64,000 nucleotides of DNA from Alistipes sp. (GTDB lineage: Bacteria > Bacteroidota > Bacteroidia > Bacteroidales > Rikenellaceae). A model generated the notes under the pieces. That model saw only the letters and a list, made by a program, of their open reading frames with translations. It did no database searches and was not told the DNA's origin. The stretch spans positions 79,463 to 143,462 of the forward strand of contig JAGAMA010000001.1 in NCBI GenBank assembly GCA_017624955.1, in the 5' to 3' direction. Made by a program: the position numbers and the translations under genes. This document shows, in pieces, positions 38,074 through 45,795 of this stretch. Numbering within the stretch: the stretch's first letter is position 1; each line of letters opens with the position of its first letter.

Positions 38074-39336
38074 TTAAACCTTGCGGTGACGATTGTGATA
38101 TATAATGTAGAGAATCAGACTGAAGGCGATAAGGGCCAAACCGACGGCAATGGCACGATACCAGCACGAACCGGTTTCGATGCCACCTGCTTCCGTCAGG
38201 AGCGAAGTGCCGTCATAGAGGGTCGAGGCAAGAGTCAGGAAGGTCAAGAGCACAATCACGCGATTCAATTTGCGCTCCGATACCTGGTTGCGCATCTGCT
38301 CCACCTGCTCGATATGTTGATGCAGCGCCTGGCGCTCACGCTCCATACCCATACCTCGGTCGATTGCCTCATAGAGGGTCTGCGGCAGGAAGTTGTAGGA
38401 GATGTTTGAGAAGTTGTAATAGTGTTCCAGTTCACGAATATCGTACATCAACTCCTCGATATTGACCCCCTTACTGCGGAAGCGGCGATTGAAGTAGAAA
38501 AGCAGCGTTTTTTGGTAGAGCACATGGATATAGATCATCCGGAAATAGCTCTCGCGCCAGGTCCACGAATCGACGGCCGTAAGTTTGGTTGAAAGCATCG
38601 TCATCGTATCGAAGAGGGCCAAAGCGCGCCAGTTGCGGAAAACCGCAATTTTGTGTTGTTTGAGCAAGGATTGCAAATAGGCCGGGTCGGGGGAGTTGCG
38701 ATCCTCGCTATTATCCACACACCCGATCGGCGCCAATGCTCCCAACTCATAGAGCAGCGAGTCGTTCGAATCCTTCACCTCGAAGAGCTGAAAGAGTTTC
38801 AGTTTATTTCCCGTATCCGTCAGGTCGGTATAGTTGCCCTTGTGCTCGGGAGTCGTACACAAAGCAAGCAGCGGCTGAAGCGTGGCGAGATACTCCGAAG
38901 CCTGCAACCGATCATAGCCATTCACCTCACGCAACCGCCCGAAGGCCTCGGTCCAGCCATTCAGATCGGCTCCTGCGGCATCTATTTCAAGGGCAAAGAG
39001 CACAATACCGAGCGGAAGAAAGTAGAGATGAATCCGCTCAAAGTCAAACAAAAAGTCACCCGCAGCCAATGTCACGGAGCACCTTTTCCCCACCTCCGCC
39101 ACCAAGTGGGCGATCTGCTGACCCTTGGATGCAGGGAGCTGTTTGCGCGGCAAGATGGAATCGACAAAACTCTCGTAGTAGAAACGGCACGAATTGCGAT
39201 AGGCACTATCGTCCACCGCTTTGGACACCCAACCGGCATCGGTTGCCAGCAACGATTCGGGAGTCTGCGCCGTCACCAAGTGACCGCAGAGAAAACCATG
39301 CGCATAAGAGGCTGTAATCGAAGTCATAACATCCAT
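38074..39336 (-). CDS. CorA-like membrane protein (soluble N-domain, two C-terminal TM helices)
   Basis: 420 residues. A soluble domain of about 310 residues is followed by a long charged helix (MERERQALHQHIEQVEQMRNQ). Two C-terminal TM helices lie at about 357-374 and 392-413, joined by a short loop, with a basic tail NRHRKV. This is the topology of CorA/ZntB channels, but the GMN motif at the end of TM1 is absent (YDGTSLL occupies the loop), so metal transport is doubtful. In a NACHT operon it is a plausible membrane effector. First gene of the operon; the leader upstream is unusual. Confidence 0.65.
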   Translation of the reverse strand: MDVMTSITASYAHGFLCGHLVTAQTPESLLATDAGWVSKAVDDSAYRNSCRFYYESFVDSILPRKQLPASKGQQIAHLVAEVGKRCSVTLAAGDFLFDFERIHLYFLPLGIVLFALEIDAAGADLNGWTEAFGRLREVNGYDRLQASEYLATLQPLLALCTTPEHKGNYTDLTDTGNKLKLFQLFEVKDSNDSLLYELGALAPIGCVDNSEDRNSPDPAYLQSLLKQHKIAVFRNWRALALFDTMTMLSTKLTAVDSWTWRESYFRMIYIHVLYQKTLLFYFNRRFRSKGVNIEELMYDIRELEHYYNFSNISYNFLPQTLYEAIDRGMGMERERQALHQHIEQVEQMRNQVSERKLNRVIVLLTFLTLASTLYDGTSLLTEAGGIETGSCWYRAIAVGLALIAFSLILYIIYHNRHRKV

Positions 39337-39375
39337 AATTTCAAGTTAAGCAACCGCCCACCAAAGAATAAAATC

Positions 39376-39412
39376 CTCTACACTCCACAGCTTGCAGCCT
39401 TGAGTCGTAGAG
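39376..39412 (-). promoter_or_regulatory. Leader hairpin ahead of the NACHT operon (possible attenuator)
   Basis: On the minus strand ctctacgactc pairs with gagtgtagag (10 bp with one bulge), followed by gattttattcttt, a weak U-rich tract. It lies between the mini-ORF and the first gene, the position expected for a transcription attenuator. Function is inferred only from position and shape. Confidence 0.4.
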
Positions 39413-39426
39413 AACGTAAGCCATAC

Positions 39427-39459
39427 TTATTCGTTGTGGCCGATCTTCGCGAAAGACAT
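39427..39459 (-). CDS. Leader mini-ORF MSFAKIGHNE, remnant of a meaB 5' end
   Basis: Ten codons then TAA, 14-20 bases after the predicted transcription start of the NACHT operon. The peptide matches the first residues of MeaB (MSFTKINHYE), and the DNA around it is an inverted copy of the meaB promoter and start. It may be a duplication remnant or a translated leader peptide. Whether it is translated is unknown. Confidence 0.4.
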   Translation of the reverse strand: MSFAKIGHNE

Positions 39460-39503
39460 CGGATTGCTTTTGCTACACAAAAATAGCAAAAGAAGTTGAA
39501 AGT
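39430..39503 (-). repeat. Inverted copy of the meaB promoter and first ten codons
   Basis: The reverse complement of this segment aligns with 41164-41237 over about 74 positions with eight mismatches and a two-base gap. The match covers the promoter, palindrome, spacer and start codons. The two copies face each other across the 1.4-kb glutamate decarboxylase gene. Confidence 0.85.
39468..39491 (-). promoter_or_regulatory. Predicted promoter/operator of the NACHT operon
   Basis: The minus strand carries the -7 box TATTTTTG (39478-39485), embedded in an 8-bp inverted repeat ttttgcta/tagcaaaa. The same box and palindrome lie at 41174-41197 before meaB, so the two operons may share a regulator. 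Confidence 0.55.
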
Positions 39504-39662
39504 AAAAAGTGAAATGTTGAAAGTTTTTCAGTGGGCTCAGTGGCCTCAGCAGCCTCGGTGGCCTCAGGCCCAAAAGCCCGATAACTTTGAGCTACCTGCA
39601 CTACGCTCCGATCTTTGGCATAGTTTCTGCCGTGGAGGGCGTGTTTCACCAATAAAAAAAAG

Positions 39663-41072
39663 ATGATCATGAGAAAACACGACAACCTCACGACCGACAT
39701 CTACGCCACGGAGGCAATGCGCGCACAAGCACCCGTAGAGTGCATTCCCGAGCAGGGCACGACCCCGCAGGTGGCCTATCGCATGGTCAAGGATGAGACC
39801 TATGCCGAGACGCGTCCCGAGCTGAACCTCGCCACCTTCGTCACGACACACATGGACGAGGAGGCAACGCGCCTGATGAACGAGGCGATTGCGATCAACT
39901 ACATCGACGAAACGGAGTATCCGCGTGTGGCGGTGATGTGCGGCCGTTGCATCAACATCGTGGCCAACCTCTGGAACACCCCCGAGAAGAGCACCTGGAA
40001 GACCGGAGCACTCGGCATCGGTTCGTCGGAGGCCTGCATGTTGGGCGGTGTGGCTGCCTGGTTACGCTGGCGCGAGCGGCGCAAGGCGCAGGGCAAGCCG
40101 TGCGATAAGCCCAACTTAGTGATGAGTTCGGCCTACCAGGTCGTGTGGGAGAAGTTCTGCCAGCTGTGGCAGATCGAGCTGCGCACCGTGCCCCTCACAC
40201 CCGACCACCTGACGCTCGACATCGAGGAGACGATCAAGCGTTGCGACGAAAACACGATCTGCGTCGTTCCCGTATGCGGGGTGACCTGGACGGGGTTGGA
40301 CGACGATGTGGAGGCACTCGACCGCGCCCTCACGAAGTACCACAAGGAGTCGGGCAACGATATCCCGATCCATGTCGATGCCGCCTCGGGAGGCTTCATC
40401 CTCCCCTTCCTCAAACCCCACAAGAAGTGGGACTTCCGCCTCGACCGCGTCCTCTCGATCTCCACTTCGGGACACAAATACGGCCTGGTCTATCCGGGTC
40501 TTGGATGGGTCATCTGGAAGGATAAAAAGTACCTCCCGAAGGAGATGTCCTTCTCGGTCAATTACCTCGGTGCCTCGATTACGCAGGTGGGGCTCAACTT
40601 CTCACGCCCTGCCGCGCAAATCTTGGGGCAGTACTACAACTTCATCCGCTACGGGCGCGAGGGCTACTGCGCCATTCAGCAGGCAGCCATGGAGGTTGCC
40701 GAGTATTGCCACACGGAGATTGGCAAGATGAAGTGCTTTGCCAACTACTCCGAGAAGGTCGAGAATCCGCTCTTTATCTGGAAGATGTGCTCGACCTACG
40801 AGAAGACAGCCAAATGGACCCTCTTCGACCTGCAGGACAAGCTCAAGCAGAGCGGTTGGATGGTCCCCGCCTACACGATGCCGGCCAACATCCAGCAGAC
40901 GGTCGTCATGCGCGTTGTGGTGCGCCACGGCTTCTCGCGCGACATGGCCGAGGAGCTGCTCACCGATATCCGCAATGCCGTCGCAGAGTTCGAGGCGCTG
41001 AAGTACCCCACCACCTCACGCCTCAAATTCGAGCACGAGGAGAAGCAGTGCGGTAAGGTATATACACATTAA
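39663..41072 (+). CDS. gadB: Glutamate decarboxylase
   Basis: A PLP enzyme converting glutamate to GABA, consuming a proton (acid resistance; GABA release by gut Bacteroidetes). 469 residues. The PLP lysine lies in SISTSGHKYGLVYPG, the cofactor Asp in IPIHVDAASGGF, and GIGSSEACMLGG and LGASITQVGLNFSRP are Gad blocks. It ends in QCGKVYTH, similar to the GadB C-terminus that folds over the active site at neutral pH. A second ATG two codons in is possible. No antiporter gene (gadC) or glutaminase is adjacent. It sits between the two inverted promoter copies. Confidence 0.95.
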   Translation: MIMRKHDNLTTDIYATEAMRAQAPVECIPEQGTTPQVAYRMVKDETYAETRPELNLATFVTTHMDEEATRLMNEAIAINYIDETEYPRVAVMCGRCINIVANLWNTPEKSTWKTGALGIGSSEACMLGGVAAWLRWRERRKAQGKPCDKPNLVMSSAYQVVWEKFCQLWQIELRTVPLTPDHLTLDIEETIKRCDENTICVVPVCGVTWTGLDDDVEALDRALTKYHKESGNDIPIHVDAASGGFILPFLKPHKKWDFRLDRVLSISTSGHKYGLVYPGLGWVIWKDKKYLPKEMSFSVNYLGASITQVGLNFSRPAAQILGQYYNFIRYGREGYCAIQQAAMEVAEYCHTEIGKMKCFANYSEKVENPLFIWKMCSTYEKTAKWTLFDLQDKLKQSGWMVPAYTMPANIQQTVVMRVVVRHGFSRDMAEELLTDIRNAVAEFEALKYPTTSRLKFEHEEKQCGKVYTH

Positions 41073-41168
41073 CGGAGGCTAAAGGCTATTAAAGGCAGCT
41101 AAAGGCGTGAAGGGTTTTTCCCTTTGCGCCTTTTTTGCCCTTTTCGCCCTTTTCTCTTTCGCCTTTCA
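41073..41168. repeat. 10-bp ctaaaggc hairpin array downstream of gadB
   Basis: Left units (ggaggctaaa, ggctattaaa, ggcagctaaa), a tttttccc turn, then pyrimidine-rich inverted units (gcccttttc). It begins right after the gadB stop and ends at the meaB promoter, a position fitting a terminator-like hairpin. Confidence 0.75.
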
Positions 41169-41237
41169 ACTTCTTTTGCTATTTTTGCATAGCAAAAAAG
41201 CAATACTATGTCTTTCACGAAGATCAACCACTACGAA
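41164..41237 (+). repeat. meaB promoter/start segment duplicated in inverted orientation at 39430-39503
   Basis: Source or sister copy of the leader segment of the NACHT operon. It includes the meaB start codon and ten codons. Confidence 0.85.
41174..41197 (+). promoter_or_regulatory. Predicted promoter/operator of the meaB operon
   Basis: The -7 box TATTTTTG (41180-41187) lies inside a perfect 9-bp inverted repeat, ttttgctat/atagcaaaa with a 6-nt spacer. This looks like a repressor site overlapping the promoter. The transcription start would be near 41194, 14 bases before the ATG. Confidence 0.6.
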
Positions 41238-42320
41238 CACGAATACCTCGACCATCACCACGACTCGGCCTTGCAGGTCACGGAAGGTGTCGAGGATCAG
41301 CCCGTTGTAAACCCCTACCTCAAGCGCCGCAAGAAGCGCCAGCTCTCGACCGAAGAGTATATCGAGGGTATCCTGAAGGGCGATATCACGATTCTTTCGC
41401 GCGCCATCACGCTCATCGAGAGCTCCAACCCTGCCCACTACGCCCAGGCGCAGGAGATCATCGAGGGGTGTCTGCCCTATGCCGGCAAGTCGATCCGCAT
41501 CGGCATCACAGGTGTTCCGGGCGCCGGTAAATCGACCTGGATCGAGGCCGTGGGTAACATGGTGACCCGCCTGAAGCACAAGCTGGCCGTGCTGGCCATC
41601 GACCCCTCGTCGGAGCGTTCGGGTGGTTCGATTCTGGGCGACAAGACCCGCATGACCACCATCACGACCAACCCCGACATCTTTGTCCGCCCCTCCCCCT
41701 CGGCAGGTTCGCTGGGCGGCGTGGCGCGCAAGACACGCGAGACGATCGTGCTCTGCGAGGCGGCAGGTTTCGATGTGATCTTCATCGAGACGGTGGGTGT
41801 CGGTCAATCCGAGACGGCCGTACACTCGATGGTCGATATGTTCCTGCTGTTGCAGATTTCGGGTGCCGGAGATGACCTGCAAGGCATCAAGCGCGGCATT
41901 ATGGAGATGGCCGACCTGATGGTCATCACGAAGGCCGACGGCGAGAATATCCACAAGGCGGAGCTGGCGCGTGTGCAGTATCAGGGTGCCCTGCGCCTCT
42001 TCCCGATGCCCGAGTCGGGGATGCGCCCCGAGGTTTACTGCTGCTCGTCGGTGGCCGAGACGGGATTGGAGGAGGTATGGAAGGGGGTCGAGAACTACAT
42101 CGACCACATCCAGGCCAACGGCTACTTCCGCCACAACCGCAACCGCCAAAACAAGTATTGGATGTACGAGACAATCAACGAGGCGCTCAAGTCGTCGTTC
42201 TACCACAACCCCACGATTGAGCCGCTGATTGCCGAGATGGAGGCGCGCGTGCTGGAGGAGAAGACCTCGTCGTTCACCGCCGCACACGAACTGCTCGACA
42301 CCTACTTTGCTCAAAAATAG
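41208..42320 (+). CDS. meaB: Methylmalonyl-CoA mutase-associated GTPase
   Basis: A G3E-family GTPase that gates adenosylcobalamin delivery to, and protects, methylmalonyl-CoA mutase. 370 residues: Walker A GITGVPGAGKST, the DPSSERSGGSILGDKTRM block that defines MeaB/ArgK, Walker B-like VIFIETVGVGQSE, and the specificity motif VITKADGEN. It ties functionally to mce and the decarboxylase at 23-27 kb. The mutase genes are not in the window. First gene of a five-gene operon that continues with steroid-type reductases, an unexpected neighbourhood. Confidence 0.95.
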   Translation: MSFTKINHYEHEYLDHHHDSALQVTEGVEDQPVVNPYLKRRKKRQLSTEEYIEGILKGDITILSRAITLIESSNPAHYAQAQEIIEGCLPYAGKSIRIGITGVPGAGKSTWIEAVGNMVTRLKHKLAVLAIDPSSERSGGSILGDKTRMTTITTNPDIFVRPSPSAGSLGGVARKTRETIVLCEAAGFDVIFIETVGVGQSETAVHSMVDMFLLLQISGAGDDLQGIKRGIMEMADLMVITKADGENIHKAELARVQYQGALRLFPMPESGMRPEVYCCSSVAETGLEEVWKGVENYIDHIQANGYFRHNRNRQNKYWMYETINEALKSSFYHNPTIEPLIAEMEARVLEEKTSSFTAAHELLDTYFAQK

Positions 42321-42335
42321 CCCTCGTAACGCACC

Positions 42336-43097
42336 ATGTTGGAAACCTACTACACCTTTCTTTGGGTGATGGCCGCCGTGGCCGTCGTGGTCTTCGTGGC
42401 CCTGCACTTTGTCGAGGCGGGCTACGGCTACCTCTTCAACCCCCGTTTTGGCCGTCCGATCTCGAACAAGGTGGGCTGGGTGCTGATGGAGAGCCCCGTA
42501 TTTGTGGCCATGGCCCTGCTGTGGGCCCTGTCGGATCGCCGATTTGAGGCCGCTCCGTTGGTGCTCTTCCTCCTCTTTGAACTACACTACTTCCACCGCT
42601 CGTTCATCTTCCCGATGCGCCTGCGTGGTCAGTCGAAGATGCCCCTGGGCATTGTCCTGATGGGCATCCTCTTCAACACGCTCAACGCCCTGATGCAGGG
42701 TGGCTGGATCTTCTACCTCGCCCCCGAAGGGTTCTATACCGATTGGTTCACTAAGCCCATGTTTTGGATCGGCATTGTGATCTTCTTTGCGGGCATGGGG
42801 ATCAACCTCCAAGCCGACCACATCATCCGCACGCTCCGCAAGGAGGGCGACACGCGCCACTACATCCCCTACGGAGGCATGTTCCGCTATGTGACCTCGG
42901 CCAACTACTTTGGCGAATTGGTCGAGTGGACGGGCTTTGCCATCGCCTCCTCGTCGTGGGCAGGTGCGGTCTTTGTCCTCTGGACCTTTGCCAACCTCGC
43001 CCCGCGTGCCGCCTCGCTCCGTAAGCGCTATGAGCGGGAGTTTGGCGAGGAGTTTACGCGCCTTAAGCGTAAGCGCATCATTCCCTTTATCTACTAA
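42336..43097 (+). CDS. Steroid 5-alpha-reductase family membrane enzyme (putative bile acid 5AR)
   Basis: 253 residues, about six TM helices, 3-oxo-5-alpha-steroid 4-dehydrogenase C-terminal domain. Family blocks seen are FELHYFHRSFIFPMRL, GMGINLQADHIIRTLRK, YIPYGGMFRYVTSANYFGE (NADPH/substrate region), and the terminal YEREFGEEFTRLKRKRIIPFIY. It reduces the delta-4 bond of 3-oxosteroids to the 5-alpha (allo) form. It lies 15 bases after meaB and 9 before the OYE-type reductase. In gut Bacteroidales, homologues with this neighbourhood make allo bile acids; substrate here is inferred. Confidence 0.88.
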   Translation: MLETYYTFLWVMAAVAVVVFVALHFVEAGYGYLFNPRFGRPISNKVGWVLMESPVFVAMALLWALSDRRFEAAPLVLFLLFELHYFHRSFIFPMRLRGQSKMPLGIVLMGILFNTLNALMQGGWIFYLAPEGFYTDWFTKPMFWIGIVIFFAGMGINLQADHIIRTLRKEGDTRHYIPYGGMFRYVTSANYFGELVEWTGFAIASSSWAGAVFVLWTFANLAPRAASLRKRYEREFGEEFTRLKRKRIIPFIY

Positions 43098-43106
43098 GCT
43101 GTCGCT

Positions 43107-44333
43107 ATGGATTCCAAGCTATTTACCCCCTTTCAGTTAGGCCCTCTGACGCTCCGCAACCGCACGATTCGTTCGGCGGCCTTCGAGTCGATGGGTAAGG
43201 ACTTCGGCCCGACCCAAAAGCTCAAGGATTACCATGTCAGCGTGGCGCGTGGCGGTGTGGGCATGACCACCTTAGCCTATGCCTCGATCAACCGCAGTGG
43301 TGTGTCGTTCAACTCGCAACTTTGGCTGCGCGATGAGATCATCCCTGCGCTGAAGGATATCACGGATGCCATCCACCGCGAGGGTGCTGCCGCAGCCATC
43401 CAGATCGGCCACTGCGGCAACATGACCCACTGGTCCACCGCAGGGTCGTTCCCCGTCTCGGCCTCGAACGGATTTAACCTCTACTCCCCCACCTTTCACC
43501 GCCGCATGTCGCATGCCGAGATTGCAGAGACGGCCAAGGACTTCGGGCGTGCCGTCAAGACGGCTCACGAGGCGGGCTTCGACTCGGTCGAGGTGCACGC
43601 CGGTCACGGCTACCTCATCTCGCAGTTCCTCTCGCCCTGGACGAATCGTCGTCGTGACTCGTATGGCGGCTCGCTCACGAACCGCATGCGCTTTATGCAG
43701 GAGTGTCTCACGGAGGTCCTGGAGGAGGCCGCAAAGCTAAAGATGGCCGTTGTCGTGAAGCACAACATGGAGGATGGCTTCAAGGGGGGTATCGAGGTGC
43801 CCGAAAGCATCGAGATTGCCCGTGAAATCGAACGCCTGGGCGTGCATGGATTGGTACTCTCGTCGGGCTTCGTGTCGCGTGCCCCGATGGCCGTGATGCG
43901 CGGTCGCATCCCCACCAAGACGATGGGCTACTACATGGGGTGGAACGAGTGGTTGCAGAAGATTGTCGTCTCGCTGTTCGGTCAGTGGATGATCAAGCAG
44001 TACGACTTCGAGGAGTGCTTCTTCCTCGAAAATGCCAAGAAGTTCCGCGAGGCACTCAAGATGCCGCTGATCTATGTCGGCGGTCTGGTGTCACGTGAGG
44101 GTATTGAGCGGGTGCTCGGCGAGGGTTTCGAGCTGGTGCAGATGGCGCGTGCCCTGATCAACGACCCCGCGTTTGTGAATAAGATGCGCGAAGGTGACCT
44201 TACGACCCGCTCGGGTTGCGACCACCGCGACTACTGCATTGCCCGCATGTATTCGCGCGATATGCAATGTTGCCACAACTGCACGGAGGCGATTCCCGAC
44301 CGCCTGTGGCGCGAACTTAAGAAGATCAAATAA
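43107..44333 (+). CDS. NADH:flavin oxidoreductase, Old Yellow Enzyme family (putative bile acid 5BR)
   Basis: A 408-residue FMN-dependent TIM-barrel ene-reductase. Visible blocks are FTPFQLGPLTLRNRTIRSA, the FMN/substrate residues in IQIGHCGNMTH, the HAGHGYLISQFLSPWTNRR signature, YGGSLTNRMRF and VGGLVSREGIERVL. The C-terminal Cys-rich SGCDHRDYC...MQCCHNC may hold a cluster like those in BaiCD-type enzymes, but the spacing differs, and no FAD/NAD domain follows. It is proposed as the 5-beta-reductase partner of the adjacent 5-alpha-reductase. Its stop shares one base with the SDR start. Confidence 0.85.
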   Translation: MDSKLFTPFQLGPLTLRNRTIRSAAFESMGKDFGPTQKLKDYHVSVARGGVGMTTLAYASINRSGVSFNSQLWLRDEIIPALKDITDAIHREGAAAAIQIGHCGNMTHWSTAGSFPVSASNGFNLYSPTFHRRMSHAEIAETAKDFGRAVKTAHEAGFDSVEVHAGHGYLISQFLSPWTNRRRDSYGGSLTNRMRFMQECLTEVLEEAAKLKMAVVVKHNMEDGFKGGIEVPESIEIAREIERLGVHGLVLSSGFVSRAPMAVMRGRIPTKTMGYYMGWNEWLQKIVVSLFGQWMIKQYDFEECFFLENAKKFREALKMPLIYVGGLVSREGIERVLGEGFELVQMARALINDPAFVNKMREGDLTTRSGCDHRDYCIARMYSRDMQCCHNCTEAIPDRLWRELKKIK

Positions 44334-45145
44334 TGAGCCGTCCGAAGATAGAGCCTGCCCACACATGGGCCTTGGTGACGGGTGCCGGATCGGGCATCGG
44401 TCGCTGCTTTGCGTTGCGCCTGGCCGCGATGGGTTACAACCTTGTTCTGGTGGGTAACCGCGAAGAGCCGTTAAAGGGCGTTATCGGGGAGTTACAGCCC
44501 CTCGTGAAGCAGCAGCAGTTTCGCCCCTTGGCGATGGATTTAGCCCGTCTGGAGGCCGCCGAAGAGCTCTACGAGGCGATCGGTGCGGCAGGTATCGAGA
44601 TCGACCTGGTGATTAACAATGCCGGCATCTTCTCGTTCTGCGACGTACTGAAGACGGAGGAGAAGAAGATCGAGCGCATGCTCCTGCTACACGACATGAC
44701 CACCACGAAGCTCTGCCGTCGCTATGCGCAACGGATGGCGGAGCGTGGCGTGAAGGGCCATATCCTCAACATGAGCTCCTACTCGCTCTGGATGCCCTAC
44801 CCGGGGTTGGCTGTTTACAGCGCCTCGAAAGCCTACCTCAAAGCCTTCTCGGTGGCCTTCTCGAAGGAGGTTCGGGAGCAGGGCGTGACCGTCACGGCCA
44901 TCTGCCCGGCAGGCGTGGCGACCGACCTCTACGGCCTCAGCCCCCAGCTCCAAAAGTTGGGCGTACGGATTGGCGGCCTGATTACCCCCGACCGTTGCGC
45001 CAAACGTGCCCTGAAAGCCCTCTGGCGAGGCGCGCGATGCTCCGTGCCCGATTGGTGGAACAGGCTGTGGATTCCCCTTTTAGTGGTGCTTCCGATGTGG
45101 ATTCTCCGCCCGATTCGCCGCTATACGATGCAATTTCAAAAGTAA
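44333..45145 (+). CDS. Short-chain dehydrogenase/reductase (putative 3-beta-hydroxysteroid dehydrogenase)
   Basis: A 270-residue classical SDR. The cofactor motif is VTGAGSGIGRCFAL, the structural NNAGIF is present, and the catalytic Ser (NMSSYSLW) and YSASKAY dyad are intact. A hydrophobic C-terminus (WIPLLVVLPMWIL) suggests membrane association, as in several hydroxysteroid-type SDRs. Position after 5AR- and 5BR-like genes supports action on the 3-oxo/3-hydroxy group of steroids or bile acids. A general SDR role (fatty or ketone substrates) remains possible. Confidence 0.82.
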   Translation: MSRPKIEPAHTWALVTGAGSGIGRCFALRLAAMGYNLVLVGNREEPLKGVIGELQPLVKQQQFRPLAMDLARLEAAEELYEAIGAAGIEIDLVINNAGIFSFCDVLKTEEKKIERMLLLHDMTTTKLCRRYAQRMAERGVKGHILNMSSYSLWMPYPGLAVYSASKAYLKAFSVAFSKEVREQGVTVTAICPAGVATDLYGLSPQLQKLGVRIGGLITPDRCAKRALKALWRGARCSVPDWWNRLWIPLLVVLPMWILRPIRRYTMQFQK

Positions 45146-45152
45146 AAACAAG

Positions 45153-45785
45153 ATGCTCAAAGCGATAAAAAATGTAGTCTTCGACCTCGGAGGTGTGATT
45201 TGCGACCTGGAGGTGGAGCGTGTCGTGGAGGCTTTCCGCGAAATCGGCATGCCCAAGATGGCTGCCCTGATGGACCCCTGCTACCCTGCCGAGGTAAACG
45301 AACGCATGGAGAGCGGTCGAATCAGTTGGGAGGAGGCGTGCGACGAGATGCGCCACATCGACAACCGACCCGAGGTAAGCAATGCACAAATCGAGTGGGT
45401 CTACCGCGAGTTCCTTTCGCGGGTGGATAGCTCGAAGCTGGCCACCATCGACCGCCTGCGTGCGCGCAGTATCCGCACCTATGTCCTCTCGAATACGAAC
45501 CCCACGGCCATCGAGATTGTCCGCGACCGCGTGCGCGAAGCCACGGGGCGTGCGTTGGAGAGCTACTTCGACGGCATCTTCCTATCGTACCAACTCAAGA
45601 TTCTGAAGCCCTCGCCGGCCATCTTCGAAAAGATGATTGCATTGAGCGGTCTGAACCCCAAAGAGACACTCTTTATCGACGACGGCAGCCGCAATGCCGA
45701 CACGGCCCATGAGCTCGGCTTCGCGGTCTATTGCCCACCGACGAATGGTGCCTGGCAGCAGATTTTCGAGGAGACAGAAAATTAA
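45153..45785 (+). CDS. HAD-superfamily hydrolase (YihX-like)
   Basis: 210 residues. Motif I FDLGGVICDLE keeps the nucleophile Asp but has Gly at the +2 position, as in YihX-like sugar-phosphate phosphatases. Motif II is the Ser in VLSNTNP, motif III is the Lys in LKPSPAIFEK, and motif IV is FIDDGSRNADTA. It lies 7 bases after the SDR gene and is followed by a strong terminator, so it is the last gene of the meaB operon. The substrate is unknown. Confidence 0.83.
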   Translation: MLKAIKNVVFDLGGVICDLEVERVVEAFREIGMPKMAALMDPCYPAEVNERMESGRISWEEACDEMRHIDNRPEVSNAQIEWVYREFLSRVDSSKLATIDRLRARSIRTYVLSNTNPTAIEIVRDRVREATGRALESYFDGIFLSYQLKILKPSPAIFEKMIALSGLNPKETLFIDDGSRNADTAHELGFAVYCPPTNGAWQQIFEETEN

Positions 45786-45795
45786 GCATTAGAAA

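Larger units (their letters stand above)
39337..39662. other. Divergent control region between the NACHT operon and the glutamate decarboxylase
   Basis: 326 bases. From the operon side: a leader hairpin (39376-39412), a 10-codon mini-ORF (39427-39459), a palindrome over a -7 box (39468-39491), a copy of the 9-bp cagtggcct repeat (39529-39570) with its ggccc-aaaagcccgataa flank, and the short leader of the decarboxylase gene. A GATCTTTG near 39610 may be the weak -7 box of the latter. Confidence 0.6.

Noticed and set aside
38074-39336. Calling the membrane protein a CorA magnesium transporter
   Set aside because: The two-TM C-terminal topology fits but the GMN motif is missing and the N-domain shows no clear CorA similarity by eye; kept as CorA-like only.
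39430-41237. Insertion sequence or transposon bounded by the inverted repeats around gadB
   Set aside because: The repeats contain a host promoter and the real meaB start codons, there is no transposase, and gadB is a normal metabolic gene; duplication of a promoter segment explains it better.
42336-43097. Isoprenylcysteine methyltransferase-like protein
   Set aside because: The fold class is similar, but the conserved blocks and the flanking OYE and SDR genes fit the steroid 5-alpha-reductase family better.
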